A stretch of 64,000 nucleotides of DNA from Pseudomonas fluorescens (GTDB lineage Bacteria; Pseudomonadota; Gammaproteobacteria; Pseudomonadales; Pseudomonadaceae), in assembly GCF_001307155.1 (NCBI RefSeq), contig NZ_CP012830.1, positions 6,136,501-6,200,500 of the forward strand, given 5' to 3'. Under the pieces are notes generated by a model. It had not been told where the DNA came from. It saw only the letters and a list, made by a program, of their open reading frames with translations, and did not search any database. The position numbers were made by a program, and so were the translations under genes. Shown one piece after another: positions 43,190 to 52,345 of this stretch; the first letter of the stretch is position 1; the number at the start of each line of letters is the position of its first letter.

Positions 43190-45472
43190 TTAGCGCCTAT
43201 CAAGATAGCGGAACAGTTCCTCCTCCTGGTCGAAGTGCAGCTGCACGAGGGTATCCAGGCGAATTAACTGATGCTGAATCTCTTCGACAGGAACAGAGGT
43301 CGGGTCGGCACTGAAGTCGCTGCTCATGCGCGCCAGCAAATGGATACAGCGAAAAATCTCGCGGTGTCCGTGGCTCAGTGCCGACAAGGGGTCCTCGCCC
43401 GGCATGCTTCGGGTCAGCAGCGGGTACAGTGTGTTTTCATCGTCCCGTTCATGGCTGGCTAGCGAGACTTGCAGCTTTTCGACCAGATCCAACAGATCGG
43501 TCCGCGCTTGCTCAAGCGGACGCCGGGCGAAATCGCCGGCCAGTTGATGCAGATCACTCAGCACGCTGGTGAGTTGGCGGTGTTCGTCTTGCAGGCGATC
43601 GATCTGTTCGCCGGCCAGTCGTCGTTGGCCCAGTCCTGGCGACAACCCCAATGCACGCAGAGCATTAATGATGATGACCACGTCGATGACTTCCTGAACC
43701 ACGGCGCCGGCGAGCGGCGGCAGGTAACCGAGGGCGGCCACGGTCATGGCCAGCAGTGAAAGCCCCATGCCGGCCAGCACGCCTTGCCGGGCGATATGGC
43801 GGGTACGGCGGGCAATCTCCAGCGCCTCGACCAGACGATCCAGGCGATCCACCAGCAGCACAACACCCGCCGCTTGTGCAGAGGCAGTGGCACCACTGGC
43901 CCCCATGGCAACGCCGACGGTGGCCGCCGCGAGTGCAGGAGCATCGTTGATGCCGTCGCCGACCATCAGCGTGCTGGCGCGCGTGCAGCCCTCCTGCACC
44001 GCGCGCACCTTGTCCTCCGGGGTCAACCCGGCACGCAGCTCGTCGATGCCGGCGGACAGAGCAATCATTTCGGCTGTTTCCGGGCGATCACCCGTAAGCA
44101 TGACAATCCGCTCGATACCGCTGTTGCGCAGCCGGCGAAGGGTTTGCGGGGTTTCCCGACGCAGGCTGTCCGAGAAGATCAGCAGACCCGCGAGAACCCC
44201 ATCCACTTCAATGAAGCTTCCACCGCAGGCCAAGTAGTCCATGTGGCGCAGCATTGCTTCGGTCCAAGCGCTGACAGACGCCTCTGCATGAGCAAAAGAC
44301 AGTGTACCGAGGCGCACCCGCTGACCATCGATCAGCCCACAAAGACCGGAGCCCGGACTTTCTTCAACCTCTTGCGGGGCACTGAGCGGCAATCGGCGTT
44401 GGCGCGCCGCTTCGACGATGGCCTGGGAGATGGGGTGCACCGAGGCCTGCGCCAGCGAAGCGGCCAAGCCAAGCAGATGTTGTGGATCGACCTGGCCATT
44501 GACCTCAACCGACTGCAAACGGGCGTGACCACAGGTCAAGGTGCCGGTCTTGTCGAGAAACAGCTGTTTGCTCCCTGCCAGCGCTTCCAGGGTGGCGCCG
44601 TCCTTGATAAGGATGCCGCGCCGCGCCGCCTTCGAGATACCTGACATGATGGCGATCGGCACCGCCAGGATCAAAGGACAGGGCGTGGCCACTACCAGAA
44701 CCGCCAGTGCCCGCAAAGGATCTCCACTCAATTGCCAGGCCAGCCCGGCAATCAGCAAAGTCAGCGGAATGAAGAACAAGGCATAACGGTCGGCCAGACG
44801 CACGAAAGGCGCGCGCGAGCGTCGTGCTGTCTCAGCAAGCCGCACTATTCCGGCGTACGTACTCTGCGCCGCCGTCTGCGTCGCCATTAGCAGGATCGGC
44901 GCACCAGCATTGGCAACGCCACTGAGCATTTGCTCGCCTTCCCGGCGGGTTACCGGCAAAGACTCACCGCTGAGCGCCGACTCGTCCAGAGTGGCCGTGG
45001 GGCTGAGTAGACGGCCGTCGACGGGGACCACCTCACCCAGGCGTACAAGCAGTGTCTGACCCGGCTGGATCTGCTCAACCGGTATCTGACGCAAGTCGTT
45101 CAGCTCCTGCAGCCAGGCAAAGCGTGGTGCCCGTTCGACGAGCGCACGCAGCTCACGTTCGGCGCGCTGAGCAGTGAAAAACTCCAGGGTGCGCCCGGTG
45201 GCCAGCATCAAGGCAATGACTGCCGCCACCAACATCTGCTCCAACATCAGCGCCGCGCCGATCGACAGCAGCGCGATCAAGTCCACCCCTGCCTCGTGCC
45301 GTGCCAGACGCCTGACAATCTCGACCAACAACACCAAAGCCATCACCAGGCTGCCGAAGGCCCAGCACACTGCCGCCCAATCAGGCTGCTGGGCAAAATG
45401 CGCAACGCCACCCGCCAGCAGTGACAGCGTGGTCAGCAGCAATAGGGCGGGATCCAGCCACTTGTTGAGCAT
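43190..45472 (-). CDS. P1B-5-type heavy-metal ATPase with C-terminal hemerythrin domain
   Basis: 760 residues. The actuator region has LDESALSGESLPV at 162-174. The transmembrane metal motif TPCP is at 263-266, the phosphorylation site DKTGTLT at 307-313, and GDGIND at 505-510. A second membrane motif, QEVID, lies at 593-597. TPCP plus QExxD is the P1B-5 signature, linked to nickel/iron/cobalt export. From about residue 622 the tail is hemerythrin-like, with candidate diiron ligands H631, H674/E679, H701 and H746/E750. No N-terminal metal-binding domain is present. It would export a transition metal, with the tail sensing iron or oxygen (inference). Confidence 0.88.
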   Translation of the reverse strand: MLNKWLDPALLLLTTLSLLAGGVAHFAQQPDWAAVCWAFGSLVMALVLLVEIVRRLARHEAGVDLIALLSIGAALMLEQMLVAAVIALMLATGRTLEFFTAQRAERELRALVERAPRFAWLQELNDLRQIPVEQIQPGQTLLVRLGEVVPVDGRLLSPTATLDESALSGESLPVTRREGEQMLSGVANAGAPILLMATQTAAQSTYAGIVRLAETARRSRAPFVRLADRYALFFIPLTLLIAGLAWQLSGDPLRALAVLVVATPCPLILAVPIAIMSGISKAARRGILIKDGATLEALAGSKQLFLDKTGTLTCGHARLQSVEVNGQVDPQHLLGLAASLAQASVHPISQAIVEAARQRRLPLSAPQEVEESPGSGLCGLIDGQRVRLGTLSFAHAEASVSAWTEAMLRHMDYLACGGSFIEVDGVLAGLLIFSDSLRRETPQTLRRLRNSGIERIVMLTGDRPETAEMIALSAGIDELRAGLTPEDKVRAVQEGCTRASTLMVGDGINDAPALAAATVGVAMGASGATASAQAAGVVLLVDRLDRLVEALEIARRTRHIARQGVLAGMGLSLLAMTVAALGYLPPLAGAVVQEVIDVVIIINALRALGLSPGLGQRRLAGEQIDRLQDEHRQLTSVLSDLHQLAGDFARRPLEQARTDLLDLVEKLQVSLASHERDDENTLYPLLTRSMPGEDPLSALSHGHREIFRCIHLLARMSSDFSADPTSVPVEEIQHQLIRLDTLVQLHFDQEEELFRYLDRR

Positions 45473-45536
45473 CGTTGCGGGTTCCTCAAAAGGGATACGC
45501 CTTCACACTCTGCAAAAATGCCTGCTGCTCATCAGT

Positions 45537-45616
45537 ATGAACAGGGGACAGACTGCCGGTAGCGGCAAATCCACCCTCACCCGCGCCCTCGGCAAGCGCC
45601 TGAATCAATCATTGTC
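45537..45616 (+). pseudogene. Truncated partial copy of the P-loop kinase gene
   Basis: From ATG at 45537 the frame reads MNRGQTAGSGKSTLTRALGK, then RLN before diverging. This matches the N-terminus of the kinase at 39885 (GNAGSGKSTLARALGKRLN). About 50 bases are near-identical, including GCCGGTAGCGGCAAATC and CGCGCCCTCGGCAAGCGCCT. Homology stops just where the GFA gene's 3' end begins. The frame then continues in an unrelated sequence. It is a fragment rather than a functional gene. Confidence 0.7.
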
Positions 45617-46039
45617 GACCTGGAGCTCCTGCAGAAGAAACCCAAGTGAGTCCGGGGTTGAGCAATGACTTTTTCCCGAGCGTTGTTCATCCCATGGCAT
45701 AGCGTCATCGGTGCAGAAATCTCCAATACACTCCATGCTCAGTTCGCCATCGAGAAGACCAAGCGGAATCCAGAAGTAAGGCGTCTCGCGAAGAGCATTA
45801 GGCACGGTCGAGCCACATCGTGAGCAAAAGTCATTTCTGTACCCGCTGGATTTGCGCCAACTGGTGAGCGCACCTAGCCCTTCTTCCCATCGAAAGTCGC
45901 GAGCTTTGACCACTGTGGCGAGATTATGGCCGACCCCGGTTTGCTTGCGGCACAGGCTGCAATGGCATCGATAAAAAAATCGTGGTTCAACCCCGAGGGA
46001 AAAACGTACAGCCCCGCAAAGACACTGCCCTGTTGTCAT
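45605..46039 (-). CDS. GFA-family (glutathione-dependent formaldehyde-activating-like) protein
   Basis: 144 residues. Zinc-binding cysteines are seen in MTTGQCLCGAVRF, YRCHCSLCRKQTG and FCSRCGSTVPN, the classic GFA/CENP-V pattern. Relatives bind zinc, and one was reported to act with glutathione, but most have no proven function. AAGGAG precedes the ATG at 46039. Its 3' end overlaps the kinase fragment on the opposite strand. Confidence 0.9.
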   Translation of the reverse strand: MTTGQCLCGAVRFSLGVEPRFFYRCHCSLCRKQTGVGHNLATVVKARDFRWEEGLGALTSWRKSSGYRNDFCSRCGSTVPNALRETPYFWIPLGLLDGELSMECIGDFCTDDAMPWDEQRSGKSHCSTPDSLGFLLQELQVDND

Positions 46040-46146
46040 GGATATCTCCTTGAAGAACGATTCATCGGTATTCTGCCGGTTCAAGCGTTGGTACCGGAAA
46101 AGGGGTGGCCGTTATGTTACTGGCCTTAAACTGGAACATACACAAC

Positions 46147-46175
46147 GAGGAGGCTCGCCCACTTCGAGCCTCCTC
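46147..46175 (-). terminator. Hairpin after the MFS carrier gene
   Basis: GAGGAGGCTCG / CGAGCCTCCTC gives an 11-base perfect stem with a 7-base loop, about 12 bases past the stop of the MFS gene at 46188. In the minus direction GTTGTGTATGTT follows, partly T-rich. It probably ends the MFS/amidohydrolase operon. Confidence 0.7.
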
Positions 46176-46187
46176 AGAAGCAATGGG

Positions 46188-47519
46188 TCAGCTGCCGACC
46201 GTAGCGACTTGCTTCGCACGAGCGTTCTGTTTGCCAATCAGAAACACCAATAGCGAACCGATAGCGGTCACTATGCAGAGCGGCATCAGTGCAATTGGAA
46301 AGCTCCCGGTCTGATCACGCAGTACACCGATTACCGAACTCATGGCGCCCGTACCCAAGTGAGCAAAAGTATTGATCGCTGCAATCCCGGTGGCCAAAGT
46401 CGCCGGCGGCAGGGATTCGGAGCAAAGTGCCCAGAACGGCCCCTTGATCGCATAGTTACCCATCAATACGAGCGTCAGCAGTACCAGCGTAATGGTCAGG
46501 GAGTCCGTGAACAGCGTGGCAGCGAAGCTCACCGCAGTAATAGCCAGCGGAATAGCAGTGCTCTTGATCCGCTCCCCGCTCTTGTCTGCACGTAGTCCCC
46601 AGTAAATCATGAACGCTGCGGCCATGCCGAACGGAATCATGTTCATCAGACCTGTTTGCATGTTGGTCAGATGGAAGGATTTCAGGATCTGCGGCATCCA
46701 CAACGACAGCGTGTTGCTGGTTGCCGAACTGCCCATGTAGATAATCGAAAGCACCCATACATATTTGTTGGTAAACACGGCCTTGAGGGTGCCGCTGATG
46801 CTGTGAGCGTGCTGAGGAATACCACTTTCGCGTGCGGCCTTATCGTTAGTCAGTTGCTCGCCTAGCCAATCCTGTTCCTGCTGAGTCAACCATTTCGCTT
46901 CGCTTGGGCGATTGGGCAATACTTTCAGCGCGAGCAATCCCAGGGTGATGGCGGGAATGGCTTCAAGCATCAGTAACCACTGCCATCCCTTGAATCCGGC
47001 CAGACCGTCCAATTGCAACAGCAGTGCCGACACCGGTGAACCGAGAAAGTTGGAGAGTGGTATCGCCACCATGAATAGCGCAACGATACGAGCCATGTAC
47101 GCTTTGGGGATGCATTGCGTGAGGTAAAGAATGACGCCGGGAAAGAAGCCGGCTTCGGCTGCCCCCAAGAGGAATCGGGAAATCGAATAGGATATCGGCC
47201 CGACCGCAAATGCCGAACAGAAACCGACGATGCCCCAGGTGATCATGATGCGTGCGATCCACCGGCGGGCACCGAAACGCTCCATGGCCATGTTGCTGGG
47301 CATTTCGCAGAGTACATAAGCGACGAAAAACAGCGTGGCACCGAATCCGAAGGCACTGGCTGTCAGGCCGATGTCCTGGTTCATGGTCAGTGCAGCGAAG
47401 CCGATATTGACTCGGTCAACGTAGGCGATGAAATAACAGAGTACGAGAAAGGGGATCAGGCGAATCCCCAACTTGCGCATGGTCGATTTTTCAATGTCAG
47501 TACTGGATGGCTTGTTCAT
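46188..47519 (-). CDS. MFS transporter, anion:cation symporter family
   Basis: 443 residues with about 12 membrane segments. The N-terminal IPFLVLCYFIAYVDRVNIGFAAL and the MAMERFGARRWIARIMITWGIV segment are typical of the ACS (phthalate/hexuronate/tartrate) family. It imports an organic anion with protons. AAGAGAG precedes the ATG at 47519. It lies 132 bases after the amidohydrolase on the same strand. Confidence 0.9.
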   Translation of the reverse strand: MNKPSSTDIEKSTMRKLGIRLIPFLVLCYFIAYVDRVNIGFAALTMNQDIGLTASAFGFGATLFFVAYVLCEMPSNMAMERFGARRWIARIMITWGIVGFCSAFAVGPISYSISRFLLGAAEAGFFPGVILYLTQCIPKAYMARIVALFMVAIPLSNFLGSPVSALLLQLDGLAGFKGWQWLLMLEAIPAITLGLLALKVLPNRPSEAKWLTQQEQDWLGEQLTNDKAARESGIPQHAHSISGTLKAVFTNKYVWVLSIIYMGSSATSNTLSLWMPQILKSFHLTNMQTGLMNMIPFGMAAAFMIYWGLRADKSGERIKSTAIPLAITAVSFAATLFTDSLTITLVLLTLVLMGNYAIKGPFWALCSESLPPATLATGIAAINTFAHLGTGAMSSVIGVLRDQTGSFPIALMPLCIVTAIGSLLVFLIGKQNARAKQVATVGS

Positions 47520-47651
47520 GGAAACCGCTCTCTTGTAGTTGTAATAGGCTGCTCTTGCGCAGAACCTCTCGATGCGGCACGAGAGGTTTGACTGCAACGT
47601 CGCGTTTCAGGCTTTCAGCACGTTTTCGTTACACGTGGGTGGGATGAAGGG

Positions 47652-48515
47652 TTATCTGCAAATGCGTGGGTGATTTGCAAAACCGAATAACCTTTGAGGT
47701 GCTTGCACGAGCAACGAATGGCTAAGCTGCATCGAACACTCCAGGGCTTGTCGCTGATCGATTACTGTGTCGAAACCGATGCTTTTCTCATGCTGCGTGT
47801 GTGGCCAGTCACTGCCCCATACCAGTTGGTGGAGGCCGAAACTTTGCTCCAACAGCGGTAATGCCGATCGGGCGAAATTGAGGTTTTGTTGCGGCGTACC
47901 TCCCAAACGATAAATTCCCGATACCTTCATCCAGATCGACCCTCTCGATCCCAATTCGAGCAACTCGGAAAACCCTGGCTGATCAATTCCCAAATGGGCA
48001 TCCGGCCGTCCGAAGTGATCAATCACCAGCTTCAAACCGATCGGCGTCAATTGATGGATCAGTGCCGGCAGATCCTTTACCTCCCGATGCAATTCGACAT
48101 GCCAGTCAAGATCAGCGATGTGGCTGAAAAATTCTCTCCAGGCGCGATCGCAAAAATCAGGTAACGCCTTGTCCATCAGGTTCAAGCGAACGCCGACCAC
48201 GCCGATGTGAGCCATGTCATTCAACAGGGCACGACTAACGCCCGGCTCCAGCACGACCACTCCTCGCAACCGCTCCGGCACTTGCCTCAGCGCCGCCAGC
48301 AGGTAGCTATTGTCGGTGCCCAGAAAGCTCGGCTGCACCAATACGCCGTGACTCAAGCCATGGGCACTCAGGTGATTCAGATACTCCGCAAGCGTGGCAT
48401 CGTAGTCAGGGGCATAGCGCCGTGTAGCGGCCAGCTTCAGCCCCCGGCTAAAGACATGAGCATGGGAATCGATGCCAGTGATCGATGTTGAACAGGTATC
48501 AGGCATGGGTTTCAT
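47652..48515 (-). CDS. Amidohydrolase-2 family, 2-pyrone-4,6-dicarboxylate lactonase-like
   Basis: 287 residues. It has TGIDSHAHVFSRGL near the N-terminus with the H-x-H motif, HGVLVQPSFLGTDNSYLL, KLVIDHFGRPD near residue 170 and LVWGSDWPHTQHE near 245. These match LigI and related lactonases that open cyclic lactones from aromatic degradation. The carriers on both sides and a GntR regulator point to catabolism of an imported acid. Exact lactone unknown. The ATG at 48506 is an alternative start. Confidence 0.85.
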   Translation of the reverse strand: MKPMPDTCSTSITGIDSHAHVFSRGLKLAATRRYAPDYDATLAEYLNHLSAHGLSHGVLVQPSFLGTDNSYLLAALRQVPERLRGVVVLEPGVSRALLNDMAHIGVVGVRLNLMDKALPDFCDRAWREFFSHIADLDWHVELHREVKDLPALIHQLTPIGLKLVIDHFGRPDAHLGIDQPGFSELLELGSRGSIWMKVSGIYRLGGTPQQNLNFARSALPLLEQSFGLHQLVWGSDWPHTQHEKSIGFDTVIDQRQALECSMQLSHSLLVQAPQRLFGFANHPRICR

Positions 48516-48534
48516 CTATCGCAAGTAATGATCA

Positions 48535-49818
48535 TCACGCTCGGGCGCTTTCGCGGCCGTTCACCGAGACGGACGGGATTGCAGCGTCGAGACTGCGACC
48601 ACGGGTTTCCGGCAGGCAAAGGGCCGCGATAACGGCCACGCCGTAAGCGATCCCGGCGTCGATGCCAATGGCCGAGCCCAGTGACATGGAGTCACTCATG
48701 TGGCCGACCAGAAACGGGAATACCGCCGAGAGCACTCGGCCGAAGTTGTAGCAAAAACCCACGCCAGCGCCGCGCACGTCCGCCGGGTACAGCTCGTTGA
48801 ACAGTGCACCGAGGCTGGCCGGAATGCCCGCTGCGAAGAAGCCGAGCGGAAAACCGAGGAATAGCATTTGGGTATTGGTCAGCGGCAGGAACACGTAGCA
48901 CTGCACGGTCACGACGCAGCACAGGGCGAACAGCACAATATTTTTGCGACGGCCAATACGGTCAATCAAAAATCCGCTGACGACGCAGCCACACCAGAAG
49001 GCAAGGATGATCACGGCAAGGTAGCCGCCAGAGTTCAGCACCGACAGGTTGCGTTCAGTCTTGAGGAATGTCGGCAGCCACGTCATTACCGCGTGGTACC
49101 CGCCGTGTGCACCCAGGCCCAGCAGCCCGCCGAACAGTGTCACGCGGATCAGTTCAGGACGGAAAATACCGGCCAGGGATTTGAAGAAACTTTGTGGGAT
49201 AACCTGTTCTTTTTGCAGACGCTGGAAGCTGTCGGGCTCCTCGACATTGCGCCGTACCCAGATGATCAGGAGCGCCGGCAACAAGCCAACGATGAACATC
49301 ACACGCCAGGCCATGTCTTGCGGTACGAACGAATAAATCAACGCAAAAACCCCGACCGCCACACCCCAACCTACGGCCCAGGCGCTTTGTACGGTGCCCA
49401 TCACTTTGCCGCGGTATGTCGGGTTGATGGTTTCGGCCATCAGTACCGCGCCGGCCGCCCACTCACCGCCAATGCCGAAGCCTTGCAGCGCCTTGACCAT
49501 CAGCAACTGCTGGAACCCGGTGACGAAGGCGGACAGAAAGGTGAAGAAGGAGAACCACAAAATCATCCACTGCAACGTACGCACCCGGCCGTAGCGGTCG
49601 GACAACGTCCCCCCTACCCAACCGCCGATAGCCGAAGTGACTAGTGTGACACCGCTGATCAGCCCGGCATCGCCCTTGGTCAGCGCGAAGGCGGCAATTA
49701 ACGCCGGAATGGCCAGGCCGAACATTTGTACTTCCAGTGCGTCCAGCGACCATCCACCGAAGCAGGCCCAAAACGTTTTGCGCTCCCGAGGAGTGACTTG
49801 GCGATACCAGCTGAACAT
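48535..49818 (-). CDS. MFS transporter, metabolite:H+ symporter family
   Basis: 427 residues with about 12 membrane segments. The signature GGWSLDALEVQMFGLAIPALI and the loop GTLSDRYGRVRTLQWMILWFS, plus MVKALQGFGIGGEWAAGAVL, fit the sialate/aromatic-acid:H+ symporter branches. It likely imports an aromatic or hydroxy acid. It is 19 bases upstream of the amidohydrolase and should be co-transcribed with it. Confidence 0.9.
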   Translation of the reverse strand: MFSWYRQVTPRERKTFWACFGGWSLDALEVQMFGLAIPALIAAFALTKGDAGLISGVTLVTSAIGGWVGGTLSDRYGRVRTLQWMILWFSFFTFLSAFVTGFQQLLMVKALQGFGIGGEWAAGAVLMAETINPTYRGKVMGTVQSAWAVGWGVAVGVFALIYSFVPQDMAWRVMFIVGLLPALLIIWVRRNVEEPDSFQRLQKEQVIPQSFFKSLAGIFRPELIRVTLFGGLLGLGAHGGYHAVMTWLPTFLKTERNLSVLNSGGYLAVIILAFWCGCVVSGFLIDRIGRRKNIVLFALCCVVTVQCYVFLPLTNTQMLFLGFPLGFFAAGIPASLGALFNELYPADVRGAGVGFCYNFGRVLSAVFPFLVGHMSDSMSLGSAIGIDAGIAYGVAVIAALCLPETRGRSLDAAIPSVSVNGRESARA

Positions 49819-49955
49819 GATTTCTTATCCTTATAGGTGGAACATGAGGCAGCCGAGAGCGAACCGCGCCGCTACGAGGCCAGTCATGGCAAACAAAACG
49901 ATGAATCCGCCAGCGATCGATTCGCCGGTGAGCGATCCGCTATCCGGGCAATGCG

Positions 49956-50687
49956 CTAGCGAATATCCACGCTGTAACGGAAATGCTCGGCATGCCCACG
50001 GGAGCGCCGCCACTCCAGAGGCGTACCGGCGTAGTCACGCGCCAGACGCTCGATCACCACCACGGGACTGTTGACCGGTATTTTCAATAACCGCGCATGC
50101 ACGTCATTTACCGACTCGGCGGTGAGTGCTTCTTCGGCAGAGGCGACGACCTGACCGCAGAGCTCTTCGTAAATCGGGTAAAGCAATGGCCCTTTTCGAT
50201 TCAGGTCGATCTCCAGTAGCGGCTGAAACCGGCTGCGAGGTAGCCAGATTTCTTCGGCAAGTACCGGCTGAACATCCAGAAGACGAACGCGGACAATGCG
50301 AATGACCGGCGCATCGATTGGCAGCCCTAACGCCTGGGCCACTGCCGAGGGTGCGGCCACCGGTTCGATAGACAGGATGCGACTCTCCGGGACCTGGCGT
50401 TCACCCGCAGCAGTCTGGAAGCGGAAGAAGCGGAAAAGCGAAGATTGAAACTGAGGCCGACGAACGAAGGTACCTCGACCTTGCTGACGCTCCAGGATGC
50501 CCTCACTGACCAGCGCGTCGACCGCCTTGCGCACGGTGCCAGTGGACAGTTTGTACTCCGCTGAAAGCGCAGCTTCAGTGGGAATGGCCTCCCCCGGACG
50601 CCAACGATTGTTGGCAATCTGTTCGGCCAACTGATCACGCAGGCGTTGATAAAGCGGTAGGCGGACATCACTGGACAGGGAATTCAT
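49956..50687 (-). CDS. GntR/HutC-family regulator with UTRA domain
   Basis: 243 residues. The N-terminal HTH is LPLYQRLRDQLAEQIANNRW, then STGTVRKAVDALVSEGILER. A C-terminal UTRA domain covers about residues 90-240. It is the first gene of the minus-strand set with two MFS carriers and the amidohydrolase, so it probably represses them until substrate is present. The intergenic region to the next plus-strand gene is AT-rich near 50710. Confidence 0.92.
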   Translation of the reverse strand: MNSLSSDVRLPLYQRLRDQLAEQIANNRWRPGEAIPTEAALSAEYKLSTGTVRKAVDALVSEGILERQQGRGTFVRRPQFQSSLFRFFRFQTAAGERQVPESRILSIEPVAAPSAVAQALGLPIDAPVIRIVRVRLLDVQPVLAEEIWLPRSRFQPLLEIDLNRKGPLLYPIYEELCGQVVASAEEALTAESVNDVHARLLKIPVNSPVVVIERLARDYAGTPLEWRRSRGHAEHFRYSVDIR

Positions 50688-50868
50688 CGACTTTATTCAC
50701 CTTGTTATCTAGTCATATATATGAATATTGGCCGAGTATTCTCCTGATGGATTTTTCTGTCAATACGGGTTACCGAACCTGGCGGACGAACGGTGGGTGG
50801 ATGGGACCTGCCGGAGTAGATCTCCGGACTGGACTCGCCCATCCCGCAGCCCTGCCATACTGTTGAGC

Positions 50869-51609
50869 ATGACCCGTGCAACCTTCCGCTTCTACGAGGA
50901 GCTCAACGATTTCCTGCCGGCCGAACGGCGGCGGCAGTCCTTTACCTGCGAGTGCGCGCGCGGGGCGACGGTCAAGCACATGATCGAGGCGCTCGGCATA
51001 CCGCACACCGAGGTCGAGCTGGTGCTGCTCAATGGCGAGTCAGTGGGCTTGGAGCGGGTAATCTTCGACGGTGACCGGCTGGCGGTGTATCCCAAGTTCG
51101 AAACGCTGGACATCAGCCCGCTGCTAAAGGTCCGTGCGCAACCTTTACGGGTGCTGCGCTTCGTCGCTGATGCGCACCTTGGCGGGCTGGCCAACCTGCT
51201 GCGCATGAGCGGCTTCGACACGCTCTACGACAATCGCTTCGAAGATAGCGAGATCGCCGAGATCGCGGCGCAGCAAGGGCGCATCGTGCTAACCCGCGAC
51301 CGCGAACTGCTCAAGCGGCGGATCATCAGCCACGGCTGTTACGTGCATGCCCTGAAACCGTCGCTGCAACTGCGCGAAGTGTACGAGCGCCTCGACCTGG
51401 CGCGTAGCGCGCGGCCCTTCAGCCTGTGCCTGCATTGCAACCTGCCGCTGCACGAAATCAGCCCGGAACTGGCCCGGCCACTGGTGCCGCCACGCGTTGG
51501 TGCCCTCTATTCGCACTTCCTGCGCTGCGACGCCTGCCAACGAATTTACTGGGAGGGTTCGCACTGGCGCGGCATGTGTGCCCTGCTGGCACCTCTGCTG
51601 GACCGATAG
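50869..51609 (+). CDS. Mut7-C RNase-domain protein with N-terminal ubiquitin-like domain
   Basis: 246 residues. Residues 1-85 are a ubiquitin-like/MoaD-type fold (TVKHMIEALGIPHTEVELVLLNG). From about residue 97 a Mut7-C PIN-like RNase domain follows, with FVADAHLGGLANLLRMSGFDT and VLTRDRELLKRR, and acidic residues for metal. A zinc ribbon is visible as CLHCNLPLHEI and CDACQRIYWEGSHW. The start at 50869 is fixed by family length. It may be a nuclease acting on RNA; its target is unknown. Confidence 0.88.
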   Translation: MTRATFRFYEELNDFLPAERRRQSFTCECARGATVKHMIEALGIPHTEVELVLLNGESVGLERVIFDGDRLAVYPKFETLDISPLLKVRAQPLRVLRFVADAHLGGLANLLRMSGFDTLYDNRFEDSEIAEIAAQQGRIVLTRDRELLKRRIISHGCYVHALKPSLQLREVYERLDLARSARPFSLCLHCNLPLHEISPELARPLVPPRVGALYSHFLRCDACQRIYWEGSHWRGMCALLAPLLDR

Positions 51610-51719
51610 CCGAGCGCATCGGGCAGATAACGGACAAAAGCGCTCAAGTGTGCACCACAAGGCTCTGAGCCGATATTTAAGCTGATATCATTCGAAAACG
51701 TACAAGCCGAGTAGAAAAG

Positions 51720-51881
51720 ATGAATCGTCGTAAAAAAATAAATCAGTTATTAAAGGCTAACGCCAAAAAGGCCAGCGCCAAATTGGCACCGAAAAGCAAG
51801 TCTAAATACATTTGCAAAGCCGACCGATTGAAGCTGGCGGCTGAATCCACTCTCGACTCAATCACTTCTTCCGAGAGCTGA
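51720..51881 (+). CDS. DUF2986-family small basic protein, 53 aa
   Basis: A 53-residue protein beginning MNRRKKINQLLKANAKKASA and containing KYICKADRLKLAAE, typical of DUF2986. It is very lysine-rich in its first 35 residues. The family is found in many gammaproteobacteria without known function. It is too short for common gene-length cut-offs. Confidence 0.8.
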   Translation: MNRRKKINQLLKANAKKASAKLAPKSKSKYICKADRLKLAAESTLDSITSSES

Positions 51882-51958
51882 TCTGTGTCGCTTAAGCACC
51901 ACCTGGATTTACAAATCAGCAGGCAGTGCTTTCGGCGGACTTATCCCGTGGCTACGTA

Positions 51959-52345
51959 TTAGCGACGATAGTAGCGGTGATCGTCATCGTAGCGGTGCTC
52001 ATGATGGCGCTCCCAATCACGACGACGTTCGGCTTCCCGGCGCTCCTGTTCTCTACGCCACTCGTTTCTACGCCATTCGTCTCGGCGCCAGTCTTCTCTA
52101 CGATCGTGCCAACGGCCGTCACGCCAGTATCGGTCGTCATGGGCAAGCAACGGCCCTGGCTGCTTGCCGGCCATACTGGCCAAGCTCGGCCAAGGGTTTC
52201 CGGCAGCCTGGACCGGAGCCTGAACGGCTGCGACTTCAGTTGCGAAAACAGGGTTTGAGGTCTTCATCTGTGATGCTGATGCCGAGCCCACTGCCGCAAA
52301 CGCGAACAGGCTGAGAAGCACCATCCGTGGGACATAAGATTTCAT
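51959..52345 (-). CDS. Secreted Arg/Asp/Trp-rich low-complexity protein
   Basis: 128 residues. A signal peptide of about 25 residues ends ASAS. After a mid-region of ordinary composition, from about residue 72 the protein is a repetitive charged tail (DRYWRDGRWHDRREDW, WRRDEWRRNEWRREQERREA, then DDDHRYYRR). Repeats of W-R-R and E/D-W alternate. It is probably periplasmic and intrinsically disordered. Homologous-looking proteins are common in Pseudomonas without assigned roles. Confidence 0.7.
   Translation of the reverse strand: MKSYVPRMVLLSLFAFAAVGSASASQMKTSNPVFATEVAAVQAPVQAAGNPWPSLASMAGKQPGPLLAHDDRYWRDGRWHDRREDWRRDEWRRNEWRREQERREAERRRDWERHHEHRYDDDHRYYRR

Noticed and set aside
49831..50013. 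A 60-codon frame with a hydrophobic segment between GntR and MFS genes
   Set aside because: It overlaps the GntR coding sequence by about 58 bases, has no ribosome-binding site and resembles no family I know. It may only be leader sequence.
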